Source: Bacteroidota bacterium
Lineage (GTDB): Bacteria; Bacteroidota; Bacteroidia; Bacteroidales; P3
DNA: 64,000 nt
Direction of reading: 5' to 3'
NCBI GenBank assembly: GCA_023415495.1
Contig: JAEZKK010000007.1
Span: forward strand, 62,001 to 126,000
Made by a program: the position numbers and the translations under genes. Below are positions 44,302-52,656 of the stretch, piece by piece. Below the pieces are notes generated by a model. That model saw only the letters and a program-made list of their open reading frames with translations. It was not told the origin of the DNA and ran no database searches. The stretch's first letter is position 1. The number at the start of each line of letters is the position of its first letter.

Positions 44302-45708
44302 TTAGAATTCAGCATTATTTGGAGTTCTTGGGAAAGGAATAACATCTCTAATATTTGACATTCCAGTTACAAATAATAAAAGCCTTTCAAATCCTAATCC
44401 AAATCCACTATGAGGAGCGGTTCCAAACCTTCTTGTATCTAAATACCAATCCATTTCACTTGCAGGAATACCTATCTCCTCCATTCTCGAAACTAATTTC
44501 TCCATATTCTCTTCTCTTTGGCTTCCCCCTATAATCTCACCTATCTTAGGGAATAAAACATCCATAGCCCTAACTGTCTTATTATCTTCGTTAAGTTTCA
44601 TGTAAAATGCTTTGATTTCTTTAGGATAATCTGTAAGAATTACTGGTTTTTTGAAATGTTTCTCAACAAGGTATCTTTCATGTTCTGATTGCAAGTCAAT
44701 ACCCCAGCCAATTGGAAATTCAAATTTCTGTTCTGCTTTTTCAAGTATTTCAATAGCTCGAGTATAGGTAACTCTTTCAAATTGATTATCTACAACAAAC
44801 CTTAATCTCTCAATTAATTCTTTATCATACATATTTTGAAGAAACTCTAAATCATCTTGACAATTATCTAAAGCATATTTTACAAGATATTGGATAAACT
44901 CTTCAGCTAAATCCATATTTTCTTGCAATTCATAAAAAGCCATCTCCGGCTCTATCATCCAGAATTCAGCTAAATGTCGAGGAGTATTTGAATTTTCAGC
45001 TCTAAATGTTGGTCCAAATGTATATATCTTGCCTAAAGACATAGCACCTAATTCGCCTTCTAACTGACCAGAAACTGTTAAAGAAGTTTGACGTCCAAAG
45101 AAATCTGTTGAGAAATCAATACCTCCTTTATCATTCTTTGGGATATTATTTAAATCTAATGTAGTAACTTGAAACATCTCACCAGCTCCTTCAGCATCTG
45201 ATGCTGTTATCAATGGACTATGCCAATAGAAAAATCTTCTTTCATTAAAGAATTGATGAATTGCAAAAGCCATAGCGTGTCTCATCCTAAATATAGCTCC
45301 AAAGGTATTTGTCCTTGGTCTAAGGTGTGCAATCTCTCTTAAAAATTCTAATGTATGTCCTTTCTTTTGTAAAGGATAGGTTTCTGGGTCAGCTTCTCCG
45401 TATAATTCAATTTCCTTTGCTTGAATCTCAACATTTTGTCCTTGCCCCATCGATTCAACTAAAATTCCATTAACTCTTATACAAGCTCCAGTAGTAATTC
45501 TTTTAATAAGACTCTCATCGAAGTTTGATAGTTCAACTACTATTTGAATATTATGAATAATTGTACCATCATTCAATGCAATAAATGCAATTGATTTATT
45601 CCCTCTTTTGGTTCTAACCCAACCTTTAACACAAATCTCTTGATTTATTTTATCGTTTGCTTTTCCTTTTAATAAATCAATAATCTCAATGCGTGAAATA
45701 TCTTTCAT
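44302..45708 (-). CDS. asnS: Asparaginyl-tRNA synthetase
   Basis: Class IIb synthetase. The 468 residues have an N-terminal OB anticodon-binding domain (VCVKGWVRTKRGNKSIAF) and the catalytic domain with FRAENSNTPRHLAEFWMIEPE and a C-terminal GFGLGFERLLLFVTG. The asparagine-type TVSGQLEGEL distinguishes it from AspRS. Confidence 0.96.
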   Translation of the reverse strand: MKDISRIEIIDLLKGKANDKINQEICVKGWVRTKRGNKSIAFIALNDGTIIHNIQIVVELSNFDESLIKRITTGACIRVNGILVESMGQGQNVEIQAKEIELYGEADPETYPLQKKGHTLEFLREIAHLRPRTNTFGAIFRMRHAMAFAIHQFFNERRFFYWHSPLITASDAEGAGEMFQVTTLDLNNIPKNDKGGIDFSTDFFGRQTSLTVSGQLEGELGAMSLGKIYTFGPTFRAENSNTPRHLAEFWMIEPEMAFYELQENMDLAEEFIQYLVKYALDNCQDDLEFLQNMYDKELIERLRFVVDNQFERVTYTRAIEILEKAEQKFEFPIGWGIDLQSEHERYLVEKHFKKPVILTDYPKEIKAFYMKLNEDNKTVRAMDVLFPKIGEIIGGSQREENMEKLVSRMEEIGIPASEMDWYLDTRRFGTAPHSGFGLGFERLLLFVTGMSNIRDVIPFPRTPNNAEF

Positions 45709-45747
45709 CTCTATTTTTAATTTTATATTTGTATCTATTTCTATTGA

Positions 45748-46848
45748 CTATAAATAATCTCTACCTTTTTCCACCTCAATATCTGTCACAAACTGCTTAA
45801 TTCTTTGTTCCTCATCCTTCCTACAGACCATAAGTATATCGTTAGAGTCTACAACAACATAATTTTCTAATCCTTGCAGAACAACTAATTTATTTTTAGG
45901 CATATTTATAATACAATCCTTTGTATCATAAAGCATAATATTCTTTCCTACTACACTATTATTATACTCATCCTTTTCTCTAACTTCATGCAAAGCTCCC
46001 CAAGTCCCAACATCGCTCCAACCAAAGTCAGACGGAATTACATAAACATTATTTGCTTTTTCCATAACACCATAGTCAATTGAAATTGAAGGACACGATG
46101 TATAAGCTTTTTGAATAAAATCTAATTCTTTATTAGTGTTATAGTATTTTGAACCTTGAGAGAAAATTTCAAAGACATCATTTAAATATTCCTTCAAAGC
46201 TTTGTTTATCGATTTTAAAGACCATATAAACATACCGCTATTCCATAAAAATTCTCCACTTTCAATAAACTTTTCTGCCATTGAAAAAGAAGGTTTTTCG
46301 GTAAAGAGTTTAACTTTTTTAATATTTAATGCTTTATCGAACTCTTTATTATCTTCAAATTGAATATAACCATAACCAGTATTAGGATATGTTGGTTTAA
46401 TACCAAGAGTTACTAAAATGTCTTTTGATTCTATTGCTTTCAATCCTTGTTCTATTATTTGAACAAATCTTTCTTCATTTACAATAAAGTGATCAGAAGG
46501 AGTTACAATAATATTTGCATTAGGATTAATGCTTTCTATCTTAAAATTAGCATAAGTAATGCAAGGAGCTGTATTGCGTCTTGTTGGCTCTGAAATAATT
46601 TGATTTTCGTTGATTTGAGGTAATTGCTCCTTAATTAATTCTGCATAAATCTCATTCGAAACAATATATATATTTTCCTTAGGACAAATTTTTTCAAACC
46701 TTCTAAAGGTCATTTGCAATAGACTTTCTCCTGTACCGAGTACGTCAATAAATTGTTTTGGTTTGGAGATTTTGCTCATTGGCCAAAATCTTGTTCCAAT
46801 ACCTCCAGCCATTATAATGCAGTAATTATTTGCATTTACTTTATTCAT
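45748..46848 (-). CDS. Mannose-1-phosphate guanylyltransferase
   Basis: Makes GDP-mannose for surface polysaccharides. The 366 residues show the nucleotide-binding GGIGTRFWPMSKISKPKQFI, then TPSDHFI, FTEKPSFSMAEKF and FLWNSGMFIW. The C-terminal phosphomannose isomerase domain of the bifunctional form is absent, so it is the short, single-function form. It lies directly after the phosphofructokinase gene. Confidence 0.92.
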   Translation of the reverse strand: MNKVNANNYCIIMAGGIGTRFWPMSKISKPKQFIDVLGTGESLLQMTFRRFEKICPKENIYIVSNEIYAELIKEQLPQINENQIISEPTRRNTAPCITYANFKIESINPNANIIVTPSDHFIVNEERFVQIIEQGLKAIESKDILVTLGIKPTYPNTGYGYIQFEDNKEFDKALNIKKVKLFTEKPSFSMAEKFIESGEFLWNSGMFIWSLKSINKALKEYLNDVFEIFSQGSKYYNTNKELDFIQKAYTSCPSISIDYGVMEKANNVYVIPSDFGWSDVGTWGALHEVREKDEYNNSVVGKNIMLYDTKDCIINMPKNKLVVLQGLENYVVVDSNDILMVCRKDEEQRIKQFVTDIEVEKGRDYL

Positions 46849-46864
46849 GATAAACTTTTTTATT

Positions 46865-48097
46865 TTATTCAGGGATTACAATAGGAAAATCATAATGAAA
46901 CTCTGGATATCTTGAATCTCCAATTATCCTTGTTATAAAATCCATATATGCATCAGTAAACTTAAACGTATTTTCATCGAAATATTCTTTTGGTAAAGAA
47001 CGATTACCTATTGAACCCATATCTATTGATGAACAATGAAACTCTTCTAAATCAAAATAACTACAAATTTCATTAAAAACAGGCATTTGACCATAATCTT
47101 CTCTTAATAATAAATCGATAATTTTATCAGCAAGTGTTTGAGTTAGTCTTCTATCGTATTCTGAACATGCTCCTCCTCTTGGATAATAACCAGTTATTTG
47201 AGACCTTGCATCTATTTTTAATTTACTTGAAATCTCTGAACTAATTATCCCACTTACTCCACCTAAACGAGCATGACCATATTCATCCATTTCGTTAGAT
47301 GCATATACAACTTCTGTTTGTCCTGTTTTGTCATTATACCAACGAACACCTTCAGACACTGGGATAACTAATGTTTTCTTTGGATTACTTAAATACTCTT
47401 CTTTAACTCTTTCTAAGAAGAAATCCTTTTTCTCCTTAGTCATTTCCATTTCTGGAACTAAAGAAAGGGAGCAACCTCCAAGAATACCAGCACCTGTCAA
47501 CCATCCTGCATCTCTTCCCATAACTTCCATAACCATAATCCTTGAATGTGATTCAGCTGTTGTTTTGAGAATAGATGCAAAGTCAGCAATACGTTTAGCA
47601 GCTGTTGGGAAACCTGGACAAATAACTGATTCGATTTTTTGTCCCTTATAATTATGCCATGTCCTTGTTCTTAAGTCATTATCTATAGTTTTAGGGAAAC
47701 CTATTACAGGTATTCCCTCTTGTTCATATAGTCTTTTTGCAGCACCATTTGTATCATCCCCTCCAATTGTAACTAATACATCAATCTTATATCTTTTAAG
47801 GTTTTTCATAACCTGAGAAACCCTGTCTTCATTATTATTTGAAGAAGAAAAAGGATTGGTTCTTGAGGATTTCAAAGCTGTTCCTCCATAATAAGCATTA
47901 AAAGGTTGGAAAGTCAAATCTATAATATCCCCATCTCCCAACAATCCCTTCCATCCATTTCTAATTCCATAAACCTTGTAGCCAAGAACTGTTGCTCGAC
48001 TTCTAACACTTTCAATACTTGAATTAATAGCAGGAGTATCACCTCCGCCTGATAATATTGCAAGGGTTTTACCCTTAAAAAATTTGTTTCCTAACAT
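46865..48097 (-). CDS. 6-phosphofructokinase, probably pyrophosphate-dependent
   Basis: Phosphorylates fructose 6-phosphate in glycolysis. The 410 residues carry the nucleotide/PPi site GGDDTNGAA (112-120) and the catalytic PKTIDND (135-141). ATP-dependent enzymes have GGDGS and PGTIDND; the Asp and Lys seen here are the known marks of PPi-using enzymes, whose reaction is reversible. It has a well-formed promoter at 48134-48164 that may also drive the four or five genes downstream. Confidence 0.9.
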   Translation of the reverse strand: MLGNKFFKGKTLAILSGGGDTPAINSSIESVRSRATVLGYKVYGIRNGWKGLLGDGDIIDLTFQPFNAYYGGTALKSSRTNPFSSSNNNEDRVSQVMKNLKRYKIDVLVTIGGDDTNGAAKRLYEQEGIPVIGFPKTIDNDLRTRTWHNYKGQKIESVICPGFPTAAKRIADFASILKTTAESHSRIMVMEVMGRDAGWLTGAGILGGCSLSLVPEMEMTKEKKDFFLERVKEEYLSNPKKTLVIPVSEGVRWYNDKTGQTEVVYASNEMDEYGHARLGGVSGIISSEISSKLKIDARSQITGYYPRGGACSEYDRRLTQTLADKIIDLLLREDYGQMPVFNEICSYFDLEEFHCSSIDMGSIGNRSLPKEYFDENTFKFTDAYMDFITRIIGDSRYPEFHYDFPIVIPE

Positions 48098-48133
48098 ATT
48101 AACATGGTTAAATAGACTTTAATCATTTTACTG

Positions 48134-48164
48134 CAAAGATAAACCAAACAATCTATTATACAAA
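48134..48164 (-). promoter_or_regulatory. Promoter of the phosphofructokinase-led gene run
   Basis: On the minus strand TTTG (48164-48161), 19 bases, TATCTTTG (48141-48134): a textbook Bacteroidota promoter 37 bases before the start codon. Confidence 0.65.
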
Positions 48165-48165
48165 A

Positions 48166-48726
48166 TTATTTGTTATCTATTTGATTTAATAATTCTTTAT
48201 ACCACTTATCTCCAAAACGTCTAATCAATGGCTCTTTTAAAAATTCATAAAGAGGAAGAGCTAATTCTTTACCTTTTTCCAATGCTGGAGAACATATTTC
48301 CCATTTATGATAGTTCAAGGCTTGAAATTCTCCATAATCAACTACCCTTATTGGATAAAGATGACAAGATATTGGCTTAATAAAATCTAACTTACCTTCT
48401 CTAAAAGCTTTCTCAATACCACAATAAGCAGTATCTCCCTCATAGACTACAAATACACAATCTTTTTCATTTATTAGCCTTGTGCATAATTCTCCTGTAA
48501 AATCATATTCATAAAACCCATGTTTTTCAATATCATGAACTGATTCTTTATTCAGAAAAGGGATTACATCCTTAAGATTCTCACTAATAATATCTAATTC
48601 CCTTTTTAATAGCGGAGCACCAGCATCTCCTTCAATACAACAAGCTCCTTTGCAAGCATCAAGATTGCAACAAAATTCAATATCTTTTATATCATCGCTG
48701 ATTATACAATTGCCAACTAAAATCAT
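48166..48726 (-). CDS. DUF3109 cysteine-rich protein
   Basis: A 186-residue protein with clustered cysteines: FCCNLDACKGACCIEGDAG (18-36), CTRLINEKDC, YCGIEKAF, SCHLYPIRV and CSPALEKG. The pattern identifies DUF3109, a Bacteroidota family likely to hold a metal or iron-sulfur cluster; the function is unknown. It lies upstream of the phosphofructokinase promoter and divergent from glnS. Confidence 0.88.
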   Translation of the reverse strand: MILVGNCIISDDIKDIEFCCNLDACKGACCIEGDAGAPLLKRELDIISENLKDVIPFLNKESVHDIEKHGFYEYDFTGELCTRLINEKDCVFVVYEGDTAYCGIEKAFREGKLDFIKPISCHLYPIRVVDYGEFQALNYHKWEICSPALEKGKELALPLYEFLKEPLIRRFGDKWYKELLNQIDNK

Positions 48727-48849
48727 TTATCCAATATTTTTTCATGCAAAAGTAAGTAATTTATAAGAAAAAACGTATTTTTGCATTATATTCAACATAA
48801 GAAAATAAGAATTTAATCTGATTTATTGATATTTCACACCAAAAGAACA

Positions 48850-50529
48850 ATGATAGAAACAAAGGATAATAATACCGAAAAGCCTTCTTTAAACTTTATT
48901 GAAGAGATAATTGAAAACGATTTGAGAAATGGAGTTCATAAGAGCATAATCACCCGCTTTCCTCCCGAACCTAATGGATATTTACATATTGGTCATGCTA
49001 AGAGTATTTGTTTGAATTTTGGTTTAGGACTAAAGTATAATGGGAAAACTAATCTTCGATTTGACGATACTAACCCTGTAAAAGAAGAAGTTGAATATGT
49101 TGATAGTATTAAGGAAGATATTAAATGGTTAGGGTTTAATTGGGCTGAGGAAAGATATGCTTCAGATTATTTCGAGCAATTATATGAGTGGGCAGTAGAA
49201 CTTATCAAAAAAGACCTTGCTTATGTAGATGATCAAAACATAGATGAAATAAAGAAGAACAGAGGTACTGTTCAGACCCCAGGAATAAACAGTCCTTATA
49301 GAGATAGAAGTGTTGAAGAAAATCTTGAGCTATTTTCTCAAATGAGAGAAGGTAAATTTGGAAATGGAGAAAAGGTTTTAAGAGCTAAAATAGATATGGC
49401 TCACTCTAATATGCATATGAGGGATCCAATTCTTTATAGAATACTTCACGCAGAACATCATAGAACTAAGAACGATTGGTGTATATATCCTATGTACGAC
49501 TATGCACATGGTCAAAGCGATTCAATAGAAGGTATAACCCATTCAATATGTACTCTTGAGTTTGATATTCACCGTCCTTTATATGATTGGTTTATTGAGA
49601 AGTTAGATATCTTCCCTTCACATCAATACGAATTTGCAAGACTTAATCTTACTTATACCGTTATGAGTAAGAGAAAACTATTGCAATTAGTTCAAGAAGG
49701 ACATGTAGAAGGTTGGGACGATCCACGTATGCCTACAATCTCAGGACTTAGAAGAAGAGGATTTACTCCAGAGGCTATACGCAATTTCTGCGATGCTATT
49801 GGTGTTGCTAAGCGTGATAATACAATAGACTATTCTCGTTTGGAATACTATCTTAGAGAAGATTTAAATAAGAAAGCTAATAGGGTAATGACTGTTTTGA
49901 ATCCAGTTAAACTTATAATAGATAATTACTCAGAGAATGAATCCGAATTATTAGAAGCTGTAAATAACCCAGAGGATGAAACATACGGAAAGAGACAAAT
50001 CTCATTTTCAAATACCCTATATATAGAACAAGAAGACTTTGAGGAAAATCCACCTAAGAAGTATTTCCGTTTAGCTCCTGGCATGGAAGTAAGACTTCGC
50101 TATGCTTATTTTGTAACCTGCACAAGCGTAGAAAAAGATTCTGAGGGTAATATTATAGCAATTCACGCTCAATACGACCCACTCTCTCGTGGAGGAAACT
50201 CTCCTGATGGTAGGAAAGTAAAGGGAACTATTCATTGGGTAGATGCTAAGAACTGCATAGATTGTCAAGTAAGATTATTTGACAGACTATTTATAAGCGA
50301 AAACCCAGAGAAAACACAAGAGGGGAAAACCTTCCTTGATAATCTTAATCCAGATTCATTAAGGATAATTGAAAATGCAAAGGCAGAGGCAGAATTAATT
50401 AACTCACCTAAGGATAGAAAATATCAATTTGAAAGGCTGGGTTATTTTGTACAAGATTATAATTCAAAGCCAGAAAAACTAATATTCAATAGAATATCCA
50501 CATTAAAAGATTCTTGGAAAAAGGAATAA
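48850..50529 (+). CDS. glnS: Glutaminyl-tRNA synthetase
   Basis: Class I synthetase. The ATG at 48850 is chosen (559 residues); an in-frame TTG at 48826 is unlikely. HIGH motif PPEPNGYLHIGHAKS, KMSKS-type VMSKRKL, and FDIHRPLYDWF (glutamine pocket region) identify GlnRS rather than GluRS. A -7-like TATTTTTG is at 48776-48783. Confidence 0.96.
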   Translation: MIETKDNNTEKPSLNFIEEIIENDLRNGVHKSIITRFPPEPNGYLHIGHAKSICLNFGLGLKYNGKTNLRFDDTNPVKEEVEYVDSIKEDIKWLGFNWAEERYASDYFEQLYEWAVELIKKDLAYVDDQNIDEIKKNRGTVQTPGINSPYRDRSVEENLELFSQMREGKFGNGEKVLRAKIDMAHSNMHMRDPILYRILHAEHHRTKNDWCIYPMYDYAHGQSDSIEGITHSICTLEFDIHRPLYDWFIEKLDIFPSHQYEFARLNLTYTVMSKRKLLQLVQEGHVEGWDDPRMPTISGLRRRGFTPEAIRNFCDAIGVAKRDNTIDYSRLEYYLREDLNKKANRVMTVLNPVKLIIDNYSENESELLEAVNNPEDETYGKRQISFSNTLYIEQEDFEENPPKKYFRLAPGMEVRLRYAYFVTCTSVEKDSEGNIIAIHAQYDPLSRGGNSPDGRKVKGTIHWVDAKNCIDCQVRLFDRLFISENPEKTQEGKTFLDNLNPDSLRIIENAKAEAELINSPKDRKYQFERLGYFVQDYNSKPEKLIFNRISTLKDSWKKE

Positions 50530-50554
50530 AGAAGAATAAACAAAAATAAAGATT

Positions 50555-51229
50555 ATGAAGAAGATTCTATTACTTAATCTAATTATCCTATTTGGTCTTG
50601 GGATACAAAATGATGTATTCTCACAAAGCACAAGACGATTAGGTTCGGGAGAGCCTTATACAATATATTATATTGCAAAAGGACATCTCTTAAACTCCAA
50701 AGCAGATTTAGATAAGAATTATAATAATGGTTTAGGTGCTAATTTTGGTATAGAATATCAGTTTAAGGAACTAAAACTTGGAATTGGTATGGAATTAGGT
50801 TATACATACATTAATCCAAACTCATATAAACTCCAATATTTACCAAGAAAATATCTATTCCCTGCAAATCAAATACCATTTACTATTTATGCTAACTACT
50901 ATCTTCATAACGAACATACATATTATAATTTCTTTGATAGAGTAAAGCCTTATATTGGCTTGGGTATTGGAACAATTTGGGGAAGATACGACTATAGTCT
51001 AAGCAATGATGATAATAAAAGACAGGTGAAAGAAGGATATTATCTAAGAGAATACGAAGGACAAAGTGGGTTTCGCGTAGGTGTTCTTCCAAGAGTTGGT
51101 CTTATTATTTCAACTTCTAAACATGCCTTTGGGTTTGAATACGGCTATCAATATTATCATAAGAATGGAAGATTGGAAACCCAATCCCACCAAACCTTTG
51201 GACTTACCTATATTTACGTTGTAGATTAA
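50555..51229 (+). CDS. Small outer-membrane beta-barrel protein
   Basis: A 224-residue protein with a signal peptide (1-23, ending VFS) and alternating aromatic strands (LGANFGIEYQF, LGIGMELGYTYI, HAFGFEYGYQYY) ending in FGLTYIYVVD, as in eight- to ten-strand barrels. No specific family is recognised. It follows glnS by 25 bases and ends at a long hairpin terminator. Confidence 0.75.
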   Translation: MKKILLLNLIILFGLGIQNDVFSQSTRRLGSGEPYTIYYIAKGHLLNSKADLDKNYNNGLGANFGIEYQFKELKLGIGMELGYTYINPNSYKLQYLPRKYLFPANQIPFTIYANYYLHNEHTYYNFFDRVKPYIGLGIGTIWGRYDYSLSNDDNKRQVKEGYYLREYEGQSGFRVGVLPRVGLIISTSKHAFGFEYGYQYYHKNGRLETQSHQTFGLTYIYVVD

Positions 51230-51245
51230 CAGATAAATATAATTT

Positions 51246-51297
51246 AAAAAGTCAAGTTTTTCTAAAGATTTTATTAGAAAATACTTGACTTTTTTAA
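51246..51297 (+). terminator. Long hairpin terminator after the barrel gene
   Basis: AAAAAGTCAAGTTTTTCTAA pairs with TTAGAAAA-T-ACTTGACTTTTT around an eight-base loop, followed by TTTT. It separates the barrel gene from repeat element D. Confidence 0.85.
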
Positions 51298-51345
51298 TTT
51301 TTATTCGTATCTTTGCAAATACAAGGAAATGAATCCTTTATTTCC
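51285..51345 (+). promoter_or_regulatory. Promoter and leader hairpin of repeat element D
   Basis: TTG (51285-51287), 20 bases, TATCTTTG (51308-51315), then a leader hairpin GGAAAT / ATTTCC (51325-51345). The block from CGTATCTTTGCAAATA onward matches the minus strand at 37549. An ATG at 51329 opens a frame beginning MNPLFP, compared with MSSLFP at the other locus. This promoter points into a gap between convergent genes, so it has no ordinary gene to serve. Confidence 0.6.
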
Positions 51346-51377
51346 AGTAAAAACCACCAAATTTCAAAAACTACATT

Positions 51378-51460
51378 ATGGTAGCTACCATAACACCCGT
51401 GTGGTAGGTACCATAAGAGGCGTGTGGTAGGTACCATAATGCTCGTGTGGTAGCTACCAT
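51378..51460 (+). repeat. Tandem palindromic array, 4 x 23 bases, GGTAGSTACC (locus D)
   Basis: Cores start at 51378, 51401, 51424 and 51447: an exact 23-base period. Sequences are ATGGTAGCTACCAT, GTGGTAGGTACCAT (twice) and GTGGTAGCTACCAT. Spacers between are AACACCCGT, AAGAGGCGT and AATGCTCGT. Each of the first three units encodes a nine-codon frame MV(A/G)TIxxVW whose TAG falls within the next unit. Confidence 0.92.
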
Positions 51461-51557
51461 AATGAAATTGGATTCAAAAAAGAATACTTTAGAATCAAAG
51501 AAGAAAAGAATAGAATCAAAGAAGAATTTCATGAAACTTGATTATAGAAAATTATAA
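51447..51557 (+). CDS. Possible small heptad-repeat peptide (locus D)
   Basis: From GTG 51447 (MVATIMKLDSKK) or ATG 51462 (MKLDSKK), a frame runs through the 21-base array to TAA 51555-51557: 36 or 31 codons. Repeats are LDSKKNT, LESKKKR, IESKKNF, then MKLDYRKL; the peptide is strongly basic. The first alternative shares MVATI with locus C and LES/IES with locus B. Coding is unproven, and the end overlaps the 3' end of the convergent gene by six bases. Confidence 0.25.
   Translation: MVATIMKLDSKKNTLESKKKRIESKKNFMKLDYRKL
51470..51553 (+). repeat. Tandem array, 4 x 21 bases, AGAATCAAA type (locus D)
   Basis: Units start at 51470 (GGATTCAAA), 51491 and 51512 (both AGAATCAAAGAAGAA) and a degenerate fourth at 51533. 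The period is exactly 21. It abuts the 23-base array directly, as at locus A. Confidence 0.75.
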
Positions 51558-52646
51558 TGAGATTCTGATTAGATTTTGTTCGTTTTGCCAAAGAATAATT
51601 AGGTCATAATTATCTATTTCCTTGCTTAAACTTTCTTTGTTTAGGGTTTTATCTAATCTCTTAACCTCTTTCCCATCATAAGCCTCATTATTATAATACC
51701 AGAACTCGCTTTGGGAGAAAGCATTTTGACCAAGCCCCATATAAATCATCCCCCAATAAAAACTATCTCCAATTACCAAGGCTCTTGGAGAGTTCTCAGG
51801 TTTTTCAGTAAACTCAATATTATGGTATCTTAGGCTAAAATCAGGCTTTTTTCTAAGAAGATTCATAGCAATCTCAATATCATTATCCGTAAACTGAGCA
51901 TAATCTAAGGTGTAGCTATCCTTATACTCCACTTTTGGCATTGGATAAGAGAATTCCTTTTCAAAATAGACTAATAAGGAATCCATAACAATATGTTCAG
52001 CATGTCTTGTCCAATGAATTCCATTCTTATTCATAAGTGGATAAGGATGATTTGCTTTAATCTTACGGAAGTATTCAGAGAAATCAATTTGAGGGATATT
52101 AGTCTTATTAACCTCCTCTTTAAATGCTAAATAATTGCTAATTTTCTTTTCTTGTTTAAGATATTTCTCTGGTAAATACTCGCTAAAATAGCTTGCCTTG
52201 CTTGGAGCCGATACTATAAGGAATCTTTTACCCCTTTTCTTAAGCTCAATATTCAAATCATTTAGCTCATTTACATATTTCTTTATCTCTTCCTGTCCAA
52301 TGAAATCGTTTCCTAAATAAGAATCTATATAAGCTTTCTCAAATAAATAACCTTCCTTACCCATAACTACTCCTTTAACAGATATCTTTTTATAAAGAGA
52401 GTAATTGATTTGGTTATACAGCCTTACAAGTACTGGTCTAAGCTTAATTTTCTCCTGCAAATAGTCTTCAGTTTTCTTTTGCAATTCTCCGTTTAGGTAT
52501 TCTTCCTTATTGAAATCTGGTTTTGGCTTTTCCTGGTAATATCCATATAAAGGCATTGGCTTGTTTTTGAATACTGATGATAAGATTCCAAAAGACAAGA
52601 TGACAAAATAAAGAGAAAACAGAATAATAAGTACAATCTTTTTCAT
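51552..52646 (-). CDS. AlgX/AlgJ-like O-acetyltransferase protein, copy 1
   Basis: A 364-residue protein with one N-terminal membrane helix (5-25) and a periplasmic SGNH-type domain. Motifs are SAPSKASYFSEYLPEKYL, GIHWTRHAEHI (near 209) and LVIGDSFYWGM (near 290): the Ser in GDSF and the HW pair are those of AlgX/AlgJ acetyltransferases. Together with the MBOAT protein upstream it should transfer acetyl groups to an exported polysaccharide. Confidence 0.85.
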   Translation of the reverse strand: MKKIVLIILFSLYFVILSFGILSSVFKNKPMPLYGYYQEKPKPDFNKEEYLNGELQKKTEDYLQEKIKLRPVLVRLYNQINYSLYKKISVKGVVMGKEGYLFEKAYIDSYLGNDFIGQEEIKKYVNELNDLNIELKKRGKRFLIVSAPSKASYFSEYLPEKYLKQEKKISNYLAFKEEVNKTNIPQIDFSEYFRKIKANHPYPLMNKNGIHWTRHAEHIVMDSLLVYFEKEFSYPMPKVEYKDSYTLDYAQFTDNDIEIAMNLLRKKPDFSLRYHNIEFTEKPENSPRALVIGDSFYWGMIYMGLGQNAFSQSEFWYYNNEAYDGKEVKRLDKTLNKESLSKEIDNYDLIILWQNEQNLIRISL

Positions 52647-52656
52647 TTACTATTAC

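Noticed and set aside
48826..48849. TTG start for glnS
   Set aside because: The ATG at 48850 is present and family length is satisfied without the extra eight residues.
51378..51460. Continuous protein-coding repeat across the 22/23-base arrays
   Set aside because: These periods are not multiples of three and each unit brings in a stop, so only micro-frames are possible.
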